Source: Reclinomonas americana ATCC 50394 (lineage: Eukaryota > Jakobida > Jakobea > Jakobida). From it: a stretch of DNA of 64,000 bases. How positions within the stretch are numbered: the stretch's first letter is position 1; every line of letters starts with the position of its first letter. The DNA lies in the NCBI GenBank assembly GCA_048213135.1, contig PS015022.1, positions 333,004 to 397,003 of the forward strand, written 5' to 3'. The translations under genes were made by a program, and so were the position numbers. This document shows, one piece after another, positions 8,201 through 20,378 of the stretch. Below the pieces are notes generated by a model. The model saw only the letters and a list, made by a program, of their open reading frames with translations. It searched no databases and had not been told where the DNA came from.

Positions 8201-11200
8201 CGTGTTCTGAGTACGCTGCACCGTGTTGACGACTGCACAACAAGATCAAGATGCAAAACGCAACTGCTGCCCACGTTGCCTGAGGCCGAATTGGTGGCCT
8301 GATTGCCGACCGTGGTAATGTTGCGTGCTCCCGCAAACAGTGCCCAGCCGCCCGCGTTCTGAATGGCATCTCGCAGCGGCAGCAACAATGCAGGATCGCC
8401 CTTGCCGTCCCAGAAAATGCCGCCTCCGCTGCCCTCACCAAGGATGTTGACGTCACCGTTGGCACTCGCCTTGTTCTGCAGGAATTTGACGTTCAGCAAG
8501 ACCACGGCTGCGGAGTAATCGGCAGGCGGGGGCGAATTTGCAATGCTGACAACCAGGCCACCACCGCGAGACGAGCTGGTATTATTCACAAAGGTGGACT
8601 GCACGAACATGACCAACGCGGAGCTGACTGTGGATGCGCCACCACCGTCTCCGCCAACTGCCGTGTTACTGGACAAGATGCACGACGTACACGTAAATGT
8701 GCTGTTGTCCAACATGGATAAACCACCGCCATCGGATGTCGACGCCACGTTTCCCACGATCGAAGAAAAACTGACGGTCACCACGCTCTGATCTGCGCAC
8801 AGCAACGCACCACCACCTAGTGCTTCGTTCGCGAGCAGTTTGGCCTGCGTCATCGACAAATGGGAACTCGATTGCACAGACACAGCACCACCATTTCCAG
8901 CCTTCACAGCGTTTGCCTGAATCACGCTGCCGTTCAAAGTGGCATTGCTACGATCCGAGATCAGGGCACCACCACCGGCGAGCACTGCCGTGCCACTCGA
9001 AAGCGTGCTGTCAGTGTCATTCCACACTCCGAGACCTCGCACAGTCACATGCCCGCCCGAGGTCGCAGCTTGGTTGTGAGAAAACAGCGTGTCACGAGTC
9101 GTCAACTGGCCATGCTTGTCCACGTACACTCCGCCGCCGGCAAGAGTCGCAGTGTTCGACAACACAAAGCTGTTGATCAAGGTGACCGAGGCAAGGTCAT
9201 CAATGTACACACCACCACCATGAGCGTCCACAGCGTAGTTGTTGATCAGCTGCACGCTGGTGAGACTATGTAGGCTCTCCGAACCAGCAAAAATACCGCT
9301 GCCAAACGACGCCGTGTTGCTGTACACATCCACAGAGGTCCACACGACATTTGCATCGCCATCGCTGTAAAAGCCACCCCCGAAATAGCCGGCAGAGTTG
9401 CTCGTCAGCTGCGACTGTTGCGACAATGTACACGTGGCGCCTTCGGTGGCGTACACGCCACCACCATGCCGAGTGGCGTTGTTGTTTTGGATGACCGACT
9501 GGACGACATTGAGAGTGGCAACATCGGCTCGCACGGCGACCGCACCGCCATAGTACGCAGTGTTGTTGGCCAGCAATACTGACAGCAGTGTCACAGAGGG
9601 GGAGACGGCCACAAGCGCAATCCCTCCACCAAAGCCGTTGCTGAGGTCAGTGTCACCAGCGGAGTTGCCAGTAATGTTGGTGTTCCGAAGCAACACCGTG
9701 GCTCCGATGATGCCGACACCGGCGCCCGCAAACGCAGCTTGATTATTCCGCAGCACACTCTCCGTCACGTTCGATCGAAATCCAACGAGTACTCCACCTC
9801 CACTGGCAAATGATCCGGTCACAGAATTCGCAGAAAAAGTGCAGTTACTGGCCACACTTTGCGCATCTAGGAGAAGACCGCCACCTCCTGATGCTTGACT
9901 GGAGGAGGTGCTTTGTGTTGTGAAAACGGCAGTGTTATCGGTGAAGATAGAACCGAACAGCTGGACCCTCTGAAAGGCCAACACAGCGCCTCCACCACAC
10001 GCGTCGCCAGAAGAGTACAAATTGGATCGGCTGGAGCCAGCAGCTCCAGGATTCACCACACGGTTCCAGCTGAATGCACATCGATCAATGACCAGATTCC
10101 GCGCGAGCACGGCACCACCACCGTTATGACGACTCCCATTGCCGTCCACATCGTTATCGTTACCACCGATGCCGTCTTCCATGGAGATGTTATTCGTAAA
10201 CGTGCAGTTGGAAACAGCAAAAACACCACCCTGTGCGCAAGAATGAGACATGAAAAAACAGTATCCATGGGCACCGCGCGCGTGCACGCAACATTTTTCT
10301 TGGGACCAAAGAGAAGCAGTGCACCACCGCCGTTGACTCCCTGCGTAGACCCGACATTGGTGTTGTTGCCACCAATGCCGTTGTACAAGGAGCGATTGCC
10401 GTCCAGTAAGCACTTGTCTATGCTCTACGTGTCGACTGGCACGGTGAGACAGCGCCAGCAGCTGCATGTGAGGCGAGCGACAACGCCCTACTCACCAGCG
10501 ACACGGTGGATTCAGGTGAGGTGTTCAACAGAATGGCTCCACCGCCGCAGTTAAGGGCCGCACTGGATCCGGACACACCATTGTTGTTGCCGCCATTGCC
10601 TGCGGAGACGGTAGTGAGGTGCTGCGCACGCGCAGTTGAGCTGTTGGCACTACTTGTCGGACTCACAGTTGTGCACAGCAGCATTCGAGCGAAATGAAGT
10701 ACCAATGATCTGTTCGTCAGCGCGTGAGAAACCAACTCTGGAGTCTGGAAAATTACACCTACGCACAGAGACAGAGGACGTCCAGGTCGAATTCGTAGTG
10801 AGAATTGCGCCACCTCCACTTGCCAGTGCTTTGGTATCGCCAGAGCCAATGTTGCTTGACCCGCCGTTGCCGTTGAGTGCAGCCATGTTTCCATCAAATG
10901 TGCAGTTTGCAAACACAGTCTGCACACGTGCATGGCCACAATCAGCGAACGAAAGAGAGAGTGTGTGTGTGAGAGAGAGAGAGAGAGCACGAATCTCTGC
11001 AGGGTGATGATCAATACCACGCAACAGAGTTCGCCAACGGATACAACAGTATTGCTCCTCCGCCGTTGTACCCGCCGCCCAGATTGCTGCCTTCCGCTCC
11101 CCCAGTACCTCCATTTGCGTTGTTTTCCGCGATATTGGCGGAAAACGTCGAGTTGACAAGAAGAATCTGTTCGCGTGCCGCGGCCTTTTGAGAAAGAGGG

Positions 11201-13549
11201 AAATCAAGAGCGCGGCGGCTAAAACTCACAGATTGCAGGGAACCAGTGAGCCAGACTGCTCCTCCTCCGGCCTGTCCACCGAAACACGCGGAAGATAGAG
11301 TGGTATTTGTCGCTGCGCGCACACGTCTGAGCCACACGCGACGCGGTACGCTGACCACGATGCAGAAGAATGCGCACCTCCGTTGCTATTTCCACGTGCA
11401 GCGTTCGCAAAGAACGAACTGTCGACGATGGTGACACTCGACGGCTGTCCCTGTGGAAACTGCGACCACAGAGCTCCACCACCGCCGAAACCACTCCACA
11501 CATCGCCAGCGGTTGTGTTTGTTCCTACCATACTTACAGAAGTGAGAATCCGGGTGTACACAACAGGCAGAACTACCTCCGCCCGGTACCTGCGCTGCCG
11601 TTACCGAGCGCCGAGTTTGACCTGAACGTCGAGTTGAGTATGTTGAACGAAACCTAATTCCGCACAGCCACCAATATTATACGACTGGTCGCGAAGTCTG
11701 GGTACAAGTGGAGTCGCACGCAACTGGAACATCGAGATACATGAACATGGCGCCACCACCGTTGTATCCGCCATACACAGAGGTGTCGCCGGCAGTATTG
11801 CTGCCGCCCGATCCATTGGCGATGGCAGAGTTGTTGAGGAAGACACACGAATCGACCAAGAACGGCACTGCCGGCGTCTGCTCCCCAGATGGATGAGCTC
11901 ACACGAAAGCACGCTGACAAAAACGGACGAGCCGCAACTGGAGCTGGTTCGGTTGCGAACCACACCACATGCAATGCACCGCCACCATTTTGGCTAGCGG
12001 AGACCGAGGCGTCGCTGCCTGGGCCACCGAGGCCTGCAGAGTAGGAATGCGTCAAGAATTAGATCTTCTTCCACATGGGACAAAAGTACTGACCGGAGCT
12101 TCCATTGCCAATGGCACTGTTGGACGTAAACACTGCCCGATGGAGGCTGAGCGAGCTCTGGGCAAGAAGGGGATACTGTAAAACACATGACGAGGAAAGA
12201 AACACGATCGCGGCAAGAATTGACCTGACTTGTTGCGAGTCGGAGGAGAATAGCGCCACCACCAGTTCTGTCCGAGGACACAGAATATCGTGTGGAGCTA
12301 CCAGTAGGACACTTTGCTGCTGTGTGGGTGAGTAAAGCAGCCGACATTGACACACGTTTACAGACGATACGGACCTGAACTGCCATTGTCGAGTGCCTGG
12401 TTGCGCTGAAAGCTTGTGTCGTTAACGACCACCGTTCCAGCCCCACCCTGTCCATGATTGGTGAGACATCGTGGCGCATTACTTCGCCAGTGCGATTTAC
12501 CAACCGAACCCAATTGCAGCAACAGCGCGCCGCCTCCACAACCGAGACTTTTCGCGGAGGATTTACCCGTCGAGCAGGTCCCTGCGAGAAAAAAGTGCGT
12601 GGCTTTATCTTTAGCAAACAATCATTCACATTCCAATGCGCGAGATCGATGTACGAACCGCCTTGCCCGTTGCTGTCGGCTCTGTTTGCAACAAACAGTG
12701 ACTGATTTGTAATGGTGAGCGACTGTAGACGCACTCCAACAAGTCAGTCGCGACGTGAGTCGAACCAGCAGTGCAGATACTCAATTACCGAATATCCGTA
12801 TGCGCGAACGAGTAGAGCTCCACCACCACTGAAATACGAATAGCCGTTTCCGTCACCATTGTTTCCGCGCCCTGTGTGCATGTTGAGTCTCCACGTGTGC
12901 AAACAAACAACATGTAGTGCGTGCTGCGTGCATACACACACACCACCGACACCGTTGAGCACAGCCGCATTGCCGACAAAGGTACTGCTGCTGACTGTCA
13001 CCTGCAATGTACGCTGACGATAAGCAAACATGTTTAACACAGCGCAGAACTCACACACGAAGCGATTACGAACAGCTACGTCGTTTGACAAGATAAGAGC
13101 AGCACCGCCGCCGTTGTAGTCTCCAAAGGACTCGTGGGTGCCGTGAGTGTCGGTCACGTTTACATTTTTGTTGAATGAGCCTGCGATCGATAATTGTCAC
13201 ACGATGCACCACTTGTAGAATTCACGGACAAAGTGGCTCTCACCTCCACAGCCACATGCGCGACTCGTATTGTTGAGGAACTGACTGTTGACAAATGAGG
13301 TGGATACCATCTAACACGTGCGCACATAGACACACGCAAGTCGTGAGCAACACGGAGTGAGTAAGCCACGCACTCAGTCCATGATTCACGAACCGACAGG
13401 CTTGCGTACGCAAGCACAGCTCCTCCACCGTTGCCGCCACCATTTGATGTAGTGAAGAAGTAAAAATGGCTTGAAGACTCTGAAGAAGAATTGTCGAATC
13501 TGTAGGTATTGTAACTCCCTGCATGAGCATCGAGGTGAGCTGACTGAGT

Positions 13550-13604
<55 letters not shown>

Positions 13605-14180
13605 TTTACCGCCAACCCCACAGTCGTGTACGCTGTTGTTGACGAACAGGCTACCGTTCACGGACAATGTCTGCGGCGCACGTCAGCAAAAGTAATTATA
13701 TTGGTGGTCGCACGATGCGTGCTGTCCTCTCACCATTGACGACAAGGAGTGGAGCGAAAGAGCACCGCCTCCGTTATTTGGTCCGTTACTCTGCGCGTCA
13801 AGATAAAGATAATTGTAACTGTTTGGCAACGACGCAGTAAAGTTGTTGTGATTGCCTGTACATACAACGCACATTAGGGTTGAGTGACTTTAGATATCGA
13901 ACGCACCAGCGAGGCGCAGCCACACACAAACCTCCGTTGCCCACACGTTCGGCCACATTGTCTAGGAACTGACATTGTTGAACAGCGGTGTTCAGCTGTG
14001 TGGCATGCATAGCACAGAGGCTCATAAACTCGGGATCGGTAAAGCCTAAGAGGGGCGAGATAACCAACCGACGCCGACGAATACGTCAGCCACGCCCCGC
14101 CACCATGCCGGCCCCCCTCACTGGTAGCTGTCACAATCCCGTTCGATCCGCCATCTGTCAATGGTGTCATACAGTGCATG

Positions 14181-14216
<36 letters not shown>

Positions 14217-14292
14217 NNNNNNNNNNNNNNNNNNNNTACCGTACCGTACCGTACCGTACGTACTACGTACGTAGTACGTACGTAGTACGTAC

Positions 14293-14345
<53 letters not shown>

Positions 14346-16715
14346 CTTGAATTTCGCGATCAGCATGAATACCTCCACCGTTGCCTGAATCACTCGCGAC
14401 ATTGCCGACAAAGGAGGTGTTGTACATGGTCTGGCGGATCGGCTATCTCTCGTTGAAGTGAGTCCAACATTCGATTGACTTCTTCAGTGGGAGCCACAAT
14501 CAATACTCACGGATTCAGCACTGAAGTATGTGAGCACTGCGCCGCCACCAGCGAGTGCACTTTGCGAACTGAGACTGGTCCCGATTCCAGTTGTGTTCCT
14601 CCCCCCGTTTCCGCAGTCTGACACCGCATTGCGTGCAAAGGTGGCATGCGCGACCTGCGCGCGGGAAGTCATGAATCAATATGATGATGATCAGCGCGAT
14701 GGCGGCCAAAACAGAGAACGGGCTGCACCTCCACTGCTTGTTGAATCGAGATTGCCGCGACGGCGCCGCCGCCACACGCAAAACATGTTGCGTCGCCACA
14801 CGGGAAGCCTATTGCGTTGGCGCCGGACTTGAAGGTCCCAAGCCCTCCGTTGCACGCATTGGAGACCGAGTTGCCGTCAAACGTGCCCTCGGTCACCTTC
14901 GTCGCCAGTCAGCCCCAGTCAATTACGTGAGATGCCTACAAGCAGCATACCTGCATAGAAGCGCCATTCTGGAAGCGAACGGCTCCGCCAGAACACATGT
15001 AGCCCGACGTGCCGCTGAATACGAACGAAGGACCGTTGCACAAGTCGGTGATACTGTTGGCAGAAAACGTGCTGCGTTGGAGCTGGCTTCAAGAGTGAGA
15101 AGGCGCGGATGACTGCAAAAACTGTGAGCTCTATGCTCACCAACATGGTCCTTTGTGCAGATGCAGCCGCTACCGCCCACACCGCCCCACCACCGCTGTT
15201 GACGCCACCCGTGCCAACACCAGTACATACTCCTTGGCCTGCTGGGCACGAGAACCCGTTGGAGCTCGACGACACCGTGTTGTAGGAGAAATCCGATCCC
15301 ACGATGTTCAGAACGTCAGACTGAGCCACGTACAGCGCACCGCCGCCCACTTGACTGGAACCGAAAGTGTTGTTTTGGTTCCCATTGCCGCAATTCGTCA
15401 CTTGATTGTCGGACCACTTGCTGTTGGAGACCGTCACGTTCACTCGGCTGCCGTCGCTGACGGACACAGCACCGCCCCCCACATTGTCACGAAGTAGACC
15501 CGCAACGGCATTGTTGTTGAAGTCGCAGGTGTCGAGAGTCACGTTGAGAGATGTCGAGCTCGCTCCGAACACGTACACGGCACCGCCACCAACACCACCT
15601 GTGGATGCCGTATAGTTTCCACTTCCAGTCACAGTGTTGCCGACAAATGAGGAGTGCGTGAACGTGATAGCCGACGAGACGCCGGAGGAGAGCACAACGG
15701 CAATCGCAGCACCAGCAGCGTCGGTACCAGATTTGCTGCAATTGAAGAACGTGCCATCCGCCACGCTCAGGTGCACCACTTGTCCCTGCACAAGCAGTGC
15801 CGAACCCGCATAACGAGTCACCACGGCTGTGGTGGCCCGGTGGTTCCGGAACGTACAGCCAGAGATTGACACAGTGGTCGATGTGCTGGCCGTGAGCGAC
15901 ACAGCGCCGCCCGACAGCGAGTTGACGAACGAGCAGTTGGTGAGAGTCACCGCGTTTGCACCAACAAGGGTGTTCGCGGGAGCGGTCCACACGACGAGTG
16001 GTGCCGTCTGTGACCCTCCGTTGATGCTCACGCCTGTCATGTGGAATTCGGCGGCCCCCAGGACGCTGAACACGCTGTTGGTGGTGGAGGAGGGCGATGC
16101 ACCCACCAGATTGATGGTGACTGCACTGGCATTGACAGTGACATTGCGATCTGTGTGCACGTGTGCGTGTGCGTGTGCGACACGTGAGACAAGACGAGAG
16201 GAGCGCACGAGGACCACGAGAAGCACCTGCGCACAGCAGCTGTGTCGTCGAATCGTACTCGCCACTCGCCATCCACACCACGAGAGACCACGCGGGTGAG
16301 TTTGCAGGAAACATTTGCGTCGTCGAGCAGGATGATACTGCCTGCGCAAGGGTGCATGGTTGCGAGACGATCGCACCACATGTGGCACTGCCGCTGCCAC
16401 TCGGTGACACAAACACTGCGCAGCGTGTGCGTGAGTGCGTGCGTGATAGATTTGACAGAACACAACGAATCCGACGACAGTGAGCACCACCGGAGCGTAC
16501 GGAGCGCAGGCGTGTCCTCTCTCCATGCAACACGTACAAAGACACTGCGACGTACCTTCACACGTGGTTGGTGAGCTCATCGCTTGCGGTGCCGCCGCGA
16601 GTTGACGAGCCCAGCCAACGTCACGAATTGCGAGGCCGAGTCCAGCGCACCACATTAACACCAAAATCGGCACCACGCACGCCAGTCTGCGCCGTGGCGC
16701 ACTTGGCGAAACCAT
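5208..16715 (-). CDS. Giant Pmp-repeat (beta-helix) receptor with multi-pass membrane domain
   Basis: Surface adhesin/receptor candidate spanning 11.5 kb with over 20 introns. ATG 16715 opens a signal anchor (CVVPILVLMWCAGLGLA). Exon 2 gives VFVSPSGSGSATCG..QPCTLAQA, the usual entry motif of a parallel beta-helix. Then dozens of Pmp-like units follow (GGGAxL plus FxxNSA/NxxxGNGG), first in a long exon (about 16140 to 15130), then in many short exons (14900-10420), then in a 2-kb exon (about 10250 to 8270). A Cys-rich EGF/TNFR-like stretch follows (CPAGLFYKDKLGCQECS, CRQCPSHVNCLGG, 7770-7330). Seven to eight hydrophobic spans lie at 7250-5750, and a Ser/Arg-rich cytosolic tail ends at 5208. 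The tail frame is fixed by the splice TDA-VEMHSMRSRR. Chlamydial Pmps are adhesins; a sensing or adhesion role here is inference. Confidence 0.8.
13558..13602. repeat. (GA)n microsatellite in a Pmp-gene intron
   Basis: About 20 GA units, which read (CT)n on the coding strand, between a module exon ending GVGG and the next module. Similar tracts sit at 14185-14216 and 14295-14344 around the small gap. Confidence 0.8.
14217..14236. other. Assembly gap (20 N) inside a Pmp-gene intron
   Basis: Twenty Ns between (GA)n and a TACG-ordered string. The neighbouring exons splice in frame, so no coding sequence need be missing, although array exons could have been collapsed. Confidence 0.9.
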
Positions 16716-16934
16716 GCGTGGTGGTGGCTGCAAGTGGACACACGCGAAGCAAGGCGGACAATGCATTGGAGCAATGCATTCTGGCTGCGCATGCAAATGC
16801 AAATCGCAGCGCTGCGCGCATATGCTTTCTTTCAGTGGAACGAGCAGTCACCAACAAACGGGGGCTTTTACTCAAACAAAACAACAACAATTCATTCACC
16901 AACTAACAAGCGACAGCTGTCTTAAACACTTAAG

Positions 16935-16956
16935 CTTCATTCACCACATTCCAATA
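16935..16956 (+). repeat. Left inverted repeat, 22 bp
   Basis: Starts CTTCATTCACC and ends CATTCCAATA; exact reverse complement of 19057-19078. Counting a 6-bp AAGCTT palindrome inserted next to it, similarity extends outward through AAACACTT. Confidence 0.85.
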
Positions 16957-17097
16957 CTTGAGTTTGGAATTTTCGCCTCGTCGACTCCAAACCCAGTCAG
17001 ACAAGGATGGCGACGAGCCGCCGGAGATCCGCCCCTGCTCCACGACGCCCAACACGTGCAACACAACGCCCCCCACAACGCAACACACACGCGCGCG

Positions 17098-18439
17098 GAT
17101 GAGTGTGGTGGTGGTGACGAAAGTCGCCGCCCCTGCAGCCTTGCCAGCAGAAGCAACAGCCGACGCTGGACTATTGCCTGCAGGAGCCCCACACGCACCC
17201 GCCAGTGTGCACATGGCCGCGACCCCAGGATCCACCTCTGACAACTTACCCGCCAAATCTGACCGTTACGCGCTTGCCTGCGTTGCAATGGTGCGGTGGA
17301 CCCCCTCGCCTGTCGCCGACGACGCCTTGCCGAATGCTGTGCATGGCCACTCCGACAACAACTCTGTGCCAAGTGCCTCGAGCCCATCGACACTCCGTGA
17401 GCCTCAAATCCGCTTTGCCAAGGATCCCTCCATCTGTGTTCACGTATCCGCCTTTGCTGATGATCGCCACGTGTGTCTCTCATCGGTGCAGCAAGCGCAG
17501 ATNNNNNNNNNNNNNNNNNNNNNNNNNNNNNNNNNNNNNNNNNNNNNNNNNNNNNNNNNNNNNNNNNNNNNNNNNNNNNNNNNNNNNNNNNNNNNNNNNN
17601 NNNNNNNNNNNNNNNNNNNNNNNNNNNNNNNNNNNNNNNNNNNNNCCGCAGCCACACTAGCAGCGAAGCACAGATTCAGCGTAGACTCCTACACTGATCC
17701 AGTCACCCAGAAGATCACCACGATTGGCCGTCTCCCCGACAACACGACTGTCTTTCCGTTCACTGAGAAGTTTCTGAAGTCTGTCAACAAGTTTCAAGGA
17801 AAACAGAAGTCCGAGAAGTGGAAAGAAGAGGTGGCAGAAGAAAACGGAGATGTGCACCCGAGAAAGTCAGGTCGCTTTGCTTTCACTTACCGTCACGGTG
17901 CTGGTGCACACGACTGCTTGAAAATCGGTCGTGGTCTGTACCCGAAGCAACAGTCTTTCGCCTTGAAACTGCGCACCAACTCCCTCTATCTCAACGCTAC
18001 ACGCGCGAAGAATAGCCAGAACTATACCCCTCACATGGCTAGCTGCAAAGTGTGTAACAAGGGACAGGAAGAGACAGTGGCGCACCTCTTGTGCTGGTGT
18101 GAGGCACAGAAAGACAATGTGACGAGTCGGCACAACAGAGTGGCAACGATCTTGCACGAGGAACTCAGAGACTCAAGTGTGCACAGCGAGGCAGTCTTCT
18201 ACGCCGAGAAAGTACCGCAGAATTTGTTGCCAGCAGGAGAAGACCAGTTGGCACAGTTGAAACCAGACATTGTGGCTGTGACTCGAGCAGGTCCAGGTGT
18301 CGATGCACAGGTGACGAAGGTGCTGATTGTGGAGCTCACCGTGGCGTATCCCAAGGACGAAGATGCGCTGCAGAAGGCGTACGACCGCAAGTTGGTGAAG
18401 TATGCCGAGCTGGTGGAGAAGATCCGATCGCACACTGAA
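17098..18439 (+). CDS. Retrotransposon C-terminal domain: CCHC knuckle plus restriction-like endonuclease (gapped)
   Basis: The supported part is 17646-18439. It encodes LKLRTNSLYLNATRAKNS, a CCHC-type zinc knuckle (CKVCNKGQEETVAHLLCWC), then RHNRVATILHEEL and a restriction-like endonuclease core: KPDIVAV, then LIVELTVAYPKDEDAL, AYDRKLVKYAEL. That order (zinc knuckle, PD, E/D-LT, KY) is the known layout of site-specific non-LTR elements such as R2, where the nuclease nicks target DNA for target-primed reverse transcription. The part before the 143-N gap (17098-17502) is Ala/Pro-rich without known motifs, and its linkage in the same frame is unproven. The frame also enters the second gap open. 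Confidence 0.6.
17503..17645. other. Assembly gap (143 N) in the retroelement
   Basis: Ns lie between the Ala/Pro-rich segment and the nuclease-bearing segment. The true length is unknown. Confidence 0.9.
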
Positions 18440-18968
18440 NNNNNNNNNNNNNNNNNNNNNNNNNNNNNNNNNNNNNNNNNNNNNNNNNNNNNNNNNNNNN
18501 NNNNNNNNNNNNNNNNNNNNNNNNNNNNNNNNNNNNNNNNNNNNNNNNNNNNNNNNNNNNNNNNNNNNNNNNNNNNNNNNNNNNNNNNNNNNNNNNNNNN
18601 NNNNNNNNNNNNNNNNNNNNNNNNNNNNNNNNNNNNNNNNNNNNNNNNNNNNNNNNNNNNNNNNNNNNNNNNNNNNNNNNNNNNNNNNNNNNNNNNNNNN
18701 NNNNNNNNNNNNNNNNNNNNNNNNNNNNNNNNNNNNNNNNNNNNNNNNNNNNNNNNNNNNNNNNNNNNNNNNNNNNNNNNNNNNNNNNNNNNNNNNNNNN
18801 NNNNNNNNNNNNNNNNNNNNNNNNNNNNNNNNNNNNNNNNNNNNNNNNNNNNNNNNNNNNNNNNNNNNNNNNNNNNNNNNNNNNNNNNNNNNNNNNNNNN
18901 NNNNNNNNNNNNNNNNNNNNNNNNNNNNNNNNNNNNNNNNNNNNNNNNNNNNNNNNNNNNNNNNNNNN
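18440..18968. other. Assembly gap (529 N) in the retroelement
   Basis: Ns begin directly after the KYAEL segment of the nuclease. The 3' end of the ORF and the element's 3' UTR are hidden here. Confidence 0.9.
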
Positions 18969-19056
18969 ACTGTTGGAGAAGATTTATCTATGTGTTTTTA
19001 TATTGTTGGTGTGCCAATGGTCATCGCCGGCAAGGGATTTGTGGACATTTGCGCAT

Positions 19057-19078
19057 TATTGGAATGTGGTGAATGAAG
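19057..19078 (-). repeat. Right inverted repeat, 22 bp
   Basis: Exact reverse complement of 16935-16956. It is followed by TGTTTTGTTTG, which on the other strand resembles the outward extension of the left copy. Confidence 0.85.
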
Positions 19079-19156
19079 TGTTTTGTTTGTAGTAGAGTTG
19101 TTGTTGTTGTTGCTCCATTTATGCCATCTCCCTCACTCTTCGAAGCTTCTCTCTCC

Positions 19157-19609
19157 CTACCTATCATACCCAATCGCATCACACGTGCAGCACAGACCGC
19201 CAAGCCACCGCACGCTGGCGACCACAAGTGCAACGGGACAGCACAGCACCTGGCAGGTGGCCACCATCGGCAGTGCCACCTTGTCGCAACCCTTCGTTGT
19301 GTCGACTGTCACGATGGATGGCTCGGGCACGCCGATGCAACAGCAACCCCGCGGATCGGAGGCCCCCGCACACAGCATGCAGCAGCAGGCGACAGGAGTA
19401 CCCACACAACACGAGTACGTCCGCGCACACTGATTGCCATCGCATTTTTGCCCACAAAAACAAAAGAGGTGTGCGAAATCAAATGCGATGGCGCCATTGT
19501 CGTAGCAGCATGGTACGTCGGCTGCATCTGCCGAAGAAGTGTAGTGTCTATCGTCCTTTCCCGCACGACCGGCCTTGCCACAACAGCACCAAATGTCACG
19601 CAGTTCCAT
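19157..19609 (-). CDS. Cysteine-rich protein, paralogue 2
   Basis: 150 aa, starting MELRDIWCCCGKAGRAGKD, with the same cysteine blocks as paralogue 1 at 2874-3338 and a similar end (SVRWLGGLCC.CDAIGYDR). By eye somewhat over half the residues agree, with conserved Cys spacing. Here the leader intron ends in a normal acceptor (GTGCAG) shortly before the ATG. That intron contains a long run of GAG/GGA triplets (19675-19741 on the plus strand). The gene is divergent from the first mini-protein gene at 19994. Function unknown; purifying selection on both copies is suggested because the coding blocks are better kept than the intron. Confidence 0.7.
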   Translation of the reverse strand: MELRDIWCCCGKAGRAGKDDRHYTSSADAADVPCCYDNGAIAFDFAHLFCFCGQKCDGNQCARTYSCCVGTPVACCCMLCAGASDPRGCCCIGVPEPSIVTVDTTKGCDKVALPMVATCQVLCCPVALVVASVRWLGGLCCTCDAIGYDR

Positions 19610-19759
19610 GGAAATGCAGCAGATGTCTGCACTGCGCGTGTGTGTGAGAGAGAAGCACAGAGAGAGAGAGGGTGAAAGGGAAGGAGGAGGAGGAGAATGA
19701 GGAGGAGGAGGAGGAGGAGGAGGAGGAGGAGGAGGAGGAGATGATGCTGGCTCGTTACC

Positions 19760-19890
19760 TTTGCTCACACTCGACAACACTATGAATCTATCGCGTCGTT
19801 CGTCGGATTTTATGTTTGTGTGTGCGCAGGACAACATCGTGACAGCGTGCTTCTCTCGAGCTCATGCAACGTGGCATGTCCACTGCATCA
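19760..19890 (-). promoter_or_regulatory. Conserved 5' leader/promoter block of Cys-rich paralogue 2
   Basis: Counterpart of 3406-3570, ending in the donor AAAG|GTAACGAG. The duplicated unit therefore included promoter, leader exon and coding exon. The rest of 19610-19993 holds the purine-rich intron and the short spacer to the next, divergent gene. Confidence 0.5.
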
Positions 19891-19993
19891 GCGCACCCTC
19901 CATGATGCAGCAACAATACAAGTCGGTGCGAGGCGAAAACTGCTTGAAAGGACGATGTTGTCCTCCAATCGCGCGTTTCATCATTCAGCGACC

Positions 19994-20342
19994 ATGGGCG
20001 GAGGCCACTCACAACCGGCGACGCAGACCTCCACTGAGATCTTGACGGGTGTGTGTGCACACTCATCCATGCTCACTCGCTCTCACTCGCTCACTCGCGT
20101 CGCCACAAGTCACGTCATGCCCGATCCTTGAGCAGGTTCGACACAGTGCTTCCTCTCTCTCTCTGTCTCTCTTTCCACTCATCGTGAAAGCTCGCAGGTG
20201 GATCCCAACAGTGACACGCACGACGACCAGCAAGCAACGGTGAGCGACACACGTCGCGCGCTGTATTGTGTTGTTGCTTTTTCACTCACACCATACACAG
20301 TCGGCTGCCGCAGAGGGAGCAGACGCACTCAAGTCATTATGA
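19994..20342 (+). CDS. Mini protein A (46 aa) with MGGGHS acylation-like start
   Basis: Three exons, 19994-20050, 20198-20239 and 20301-20342, join without a stop. The protein begins MGGGHSQPATQTSTEILTG, continues VDPNSDTHDDQQAT and ends SAAAEGADALKSL. ACCATGG is a strong start context, and Gly2 with Ser6 fits the N-myristoylation consensus MGxxxS/T. No hydrophobic segment, so membrane attachment would depend on the lipid. An AATAAA follows 30 bp after the stop. It resembles the next two genes in start motif, acidic middle and AA..ADAL end. Family not recognised; too small for ORF-based gene finding. Confidence 0.6.
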
Positions 20343-20372
20343 AAAACTTGTTCTCGCAGTGCACTCCCACAC

Positions 20373-20378
20373 AATAAA
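20373..20378 (+). terminator. AATAAA polyadenylation signal after mini gene A
   Basis: AATAAA 31 bp downstream of the stop codon of mini gene A. Confidence 0.45.

Larger units (their letters stand above)
16935..19078 (+). mobile_element. RLE-type non-LTR retrotransposon fragment between 22-bp inverted repeats
   Basis: The core ORF carries the 3' end signature of R2/NeSL/CRE-like retrotransposons. Both ends of the interval carry the same 22 bp in opposite orientation (16935-16956 and 19057-19078). Two N runs (17503-17645, 18440-18968) interrupt it, as expected for a multicopy element that resisted assembly. No reverse transcriptase motif is visible; it may lie in a gap of wrong size or be deleted. 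No target-site duplication is seen. Stretch 16716-16934 between the receptor start and the left repeat shows no gene. Confidence 0.65.

Noticed and set aside
16935-19078. Annotation as a classical cut-and-paste DNA transposon
   Set aside because: Inverted repeats are present but no transposase or target duplication is visible, and the only coding homology is to RLE retrotransposons.
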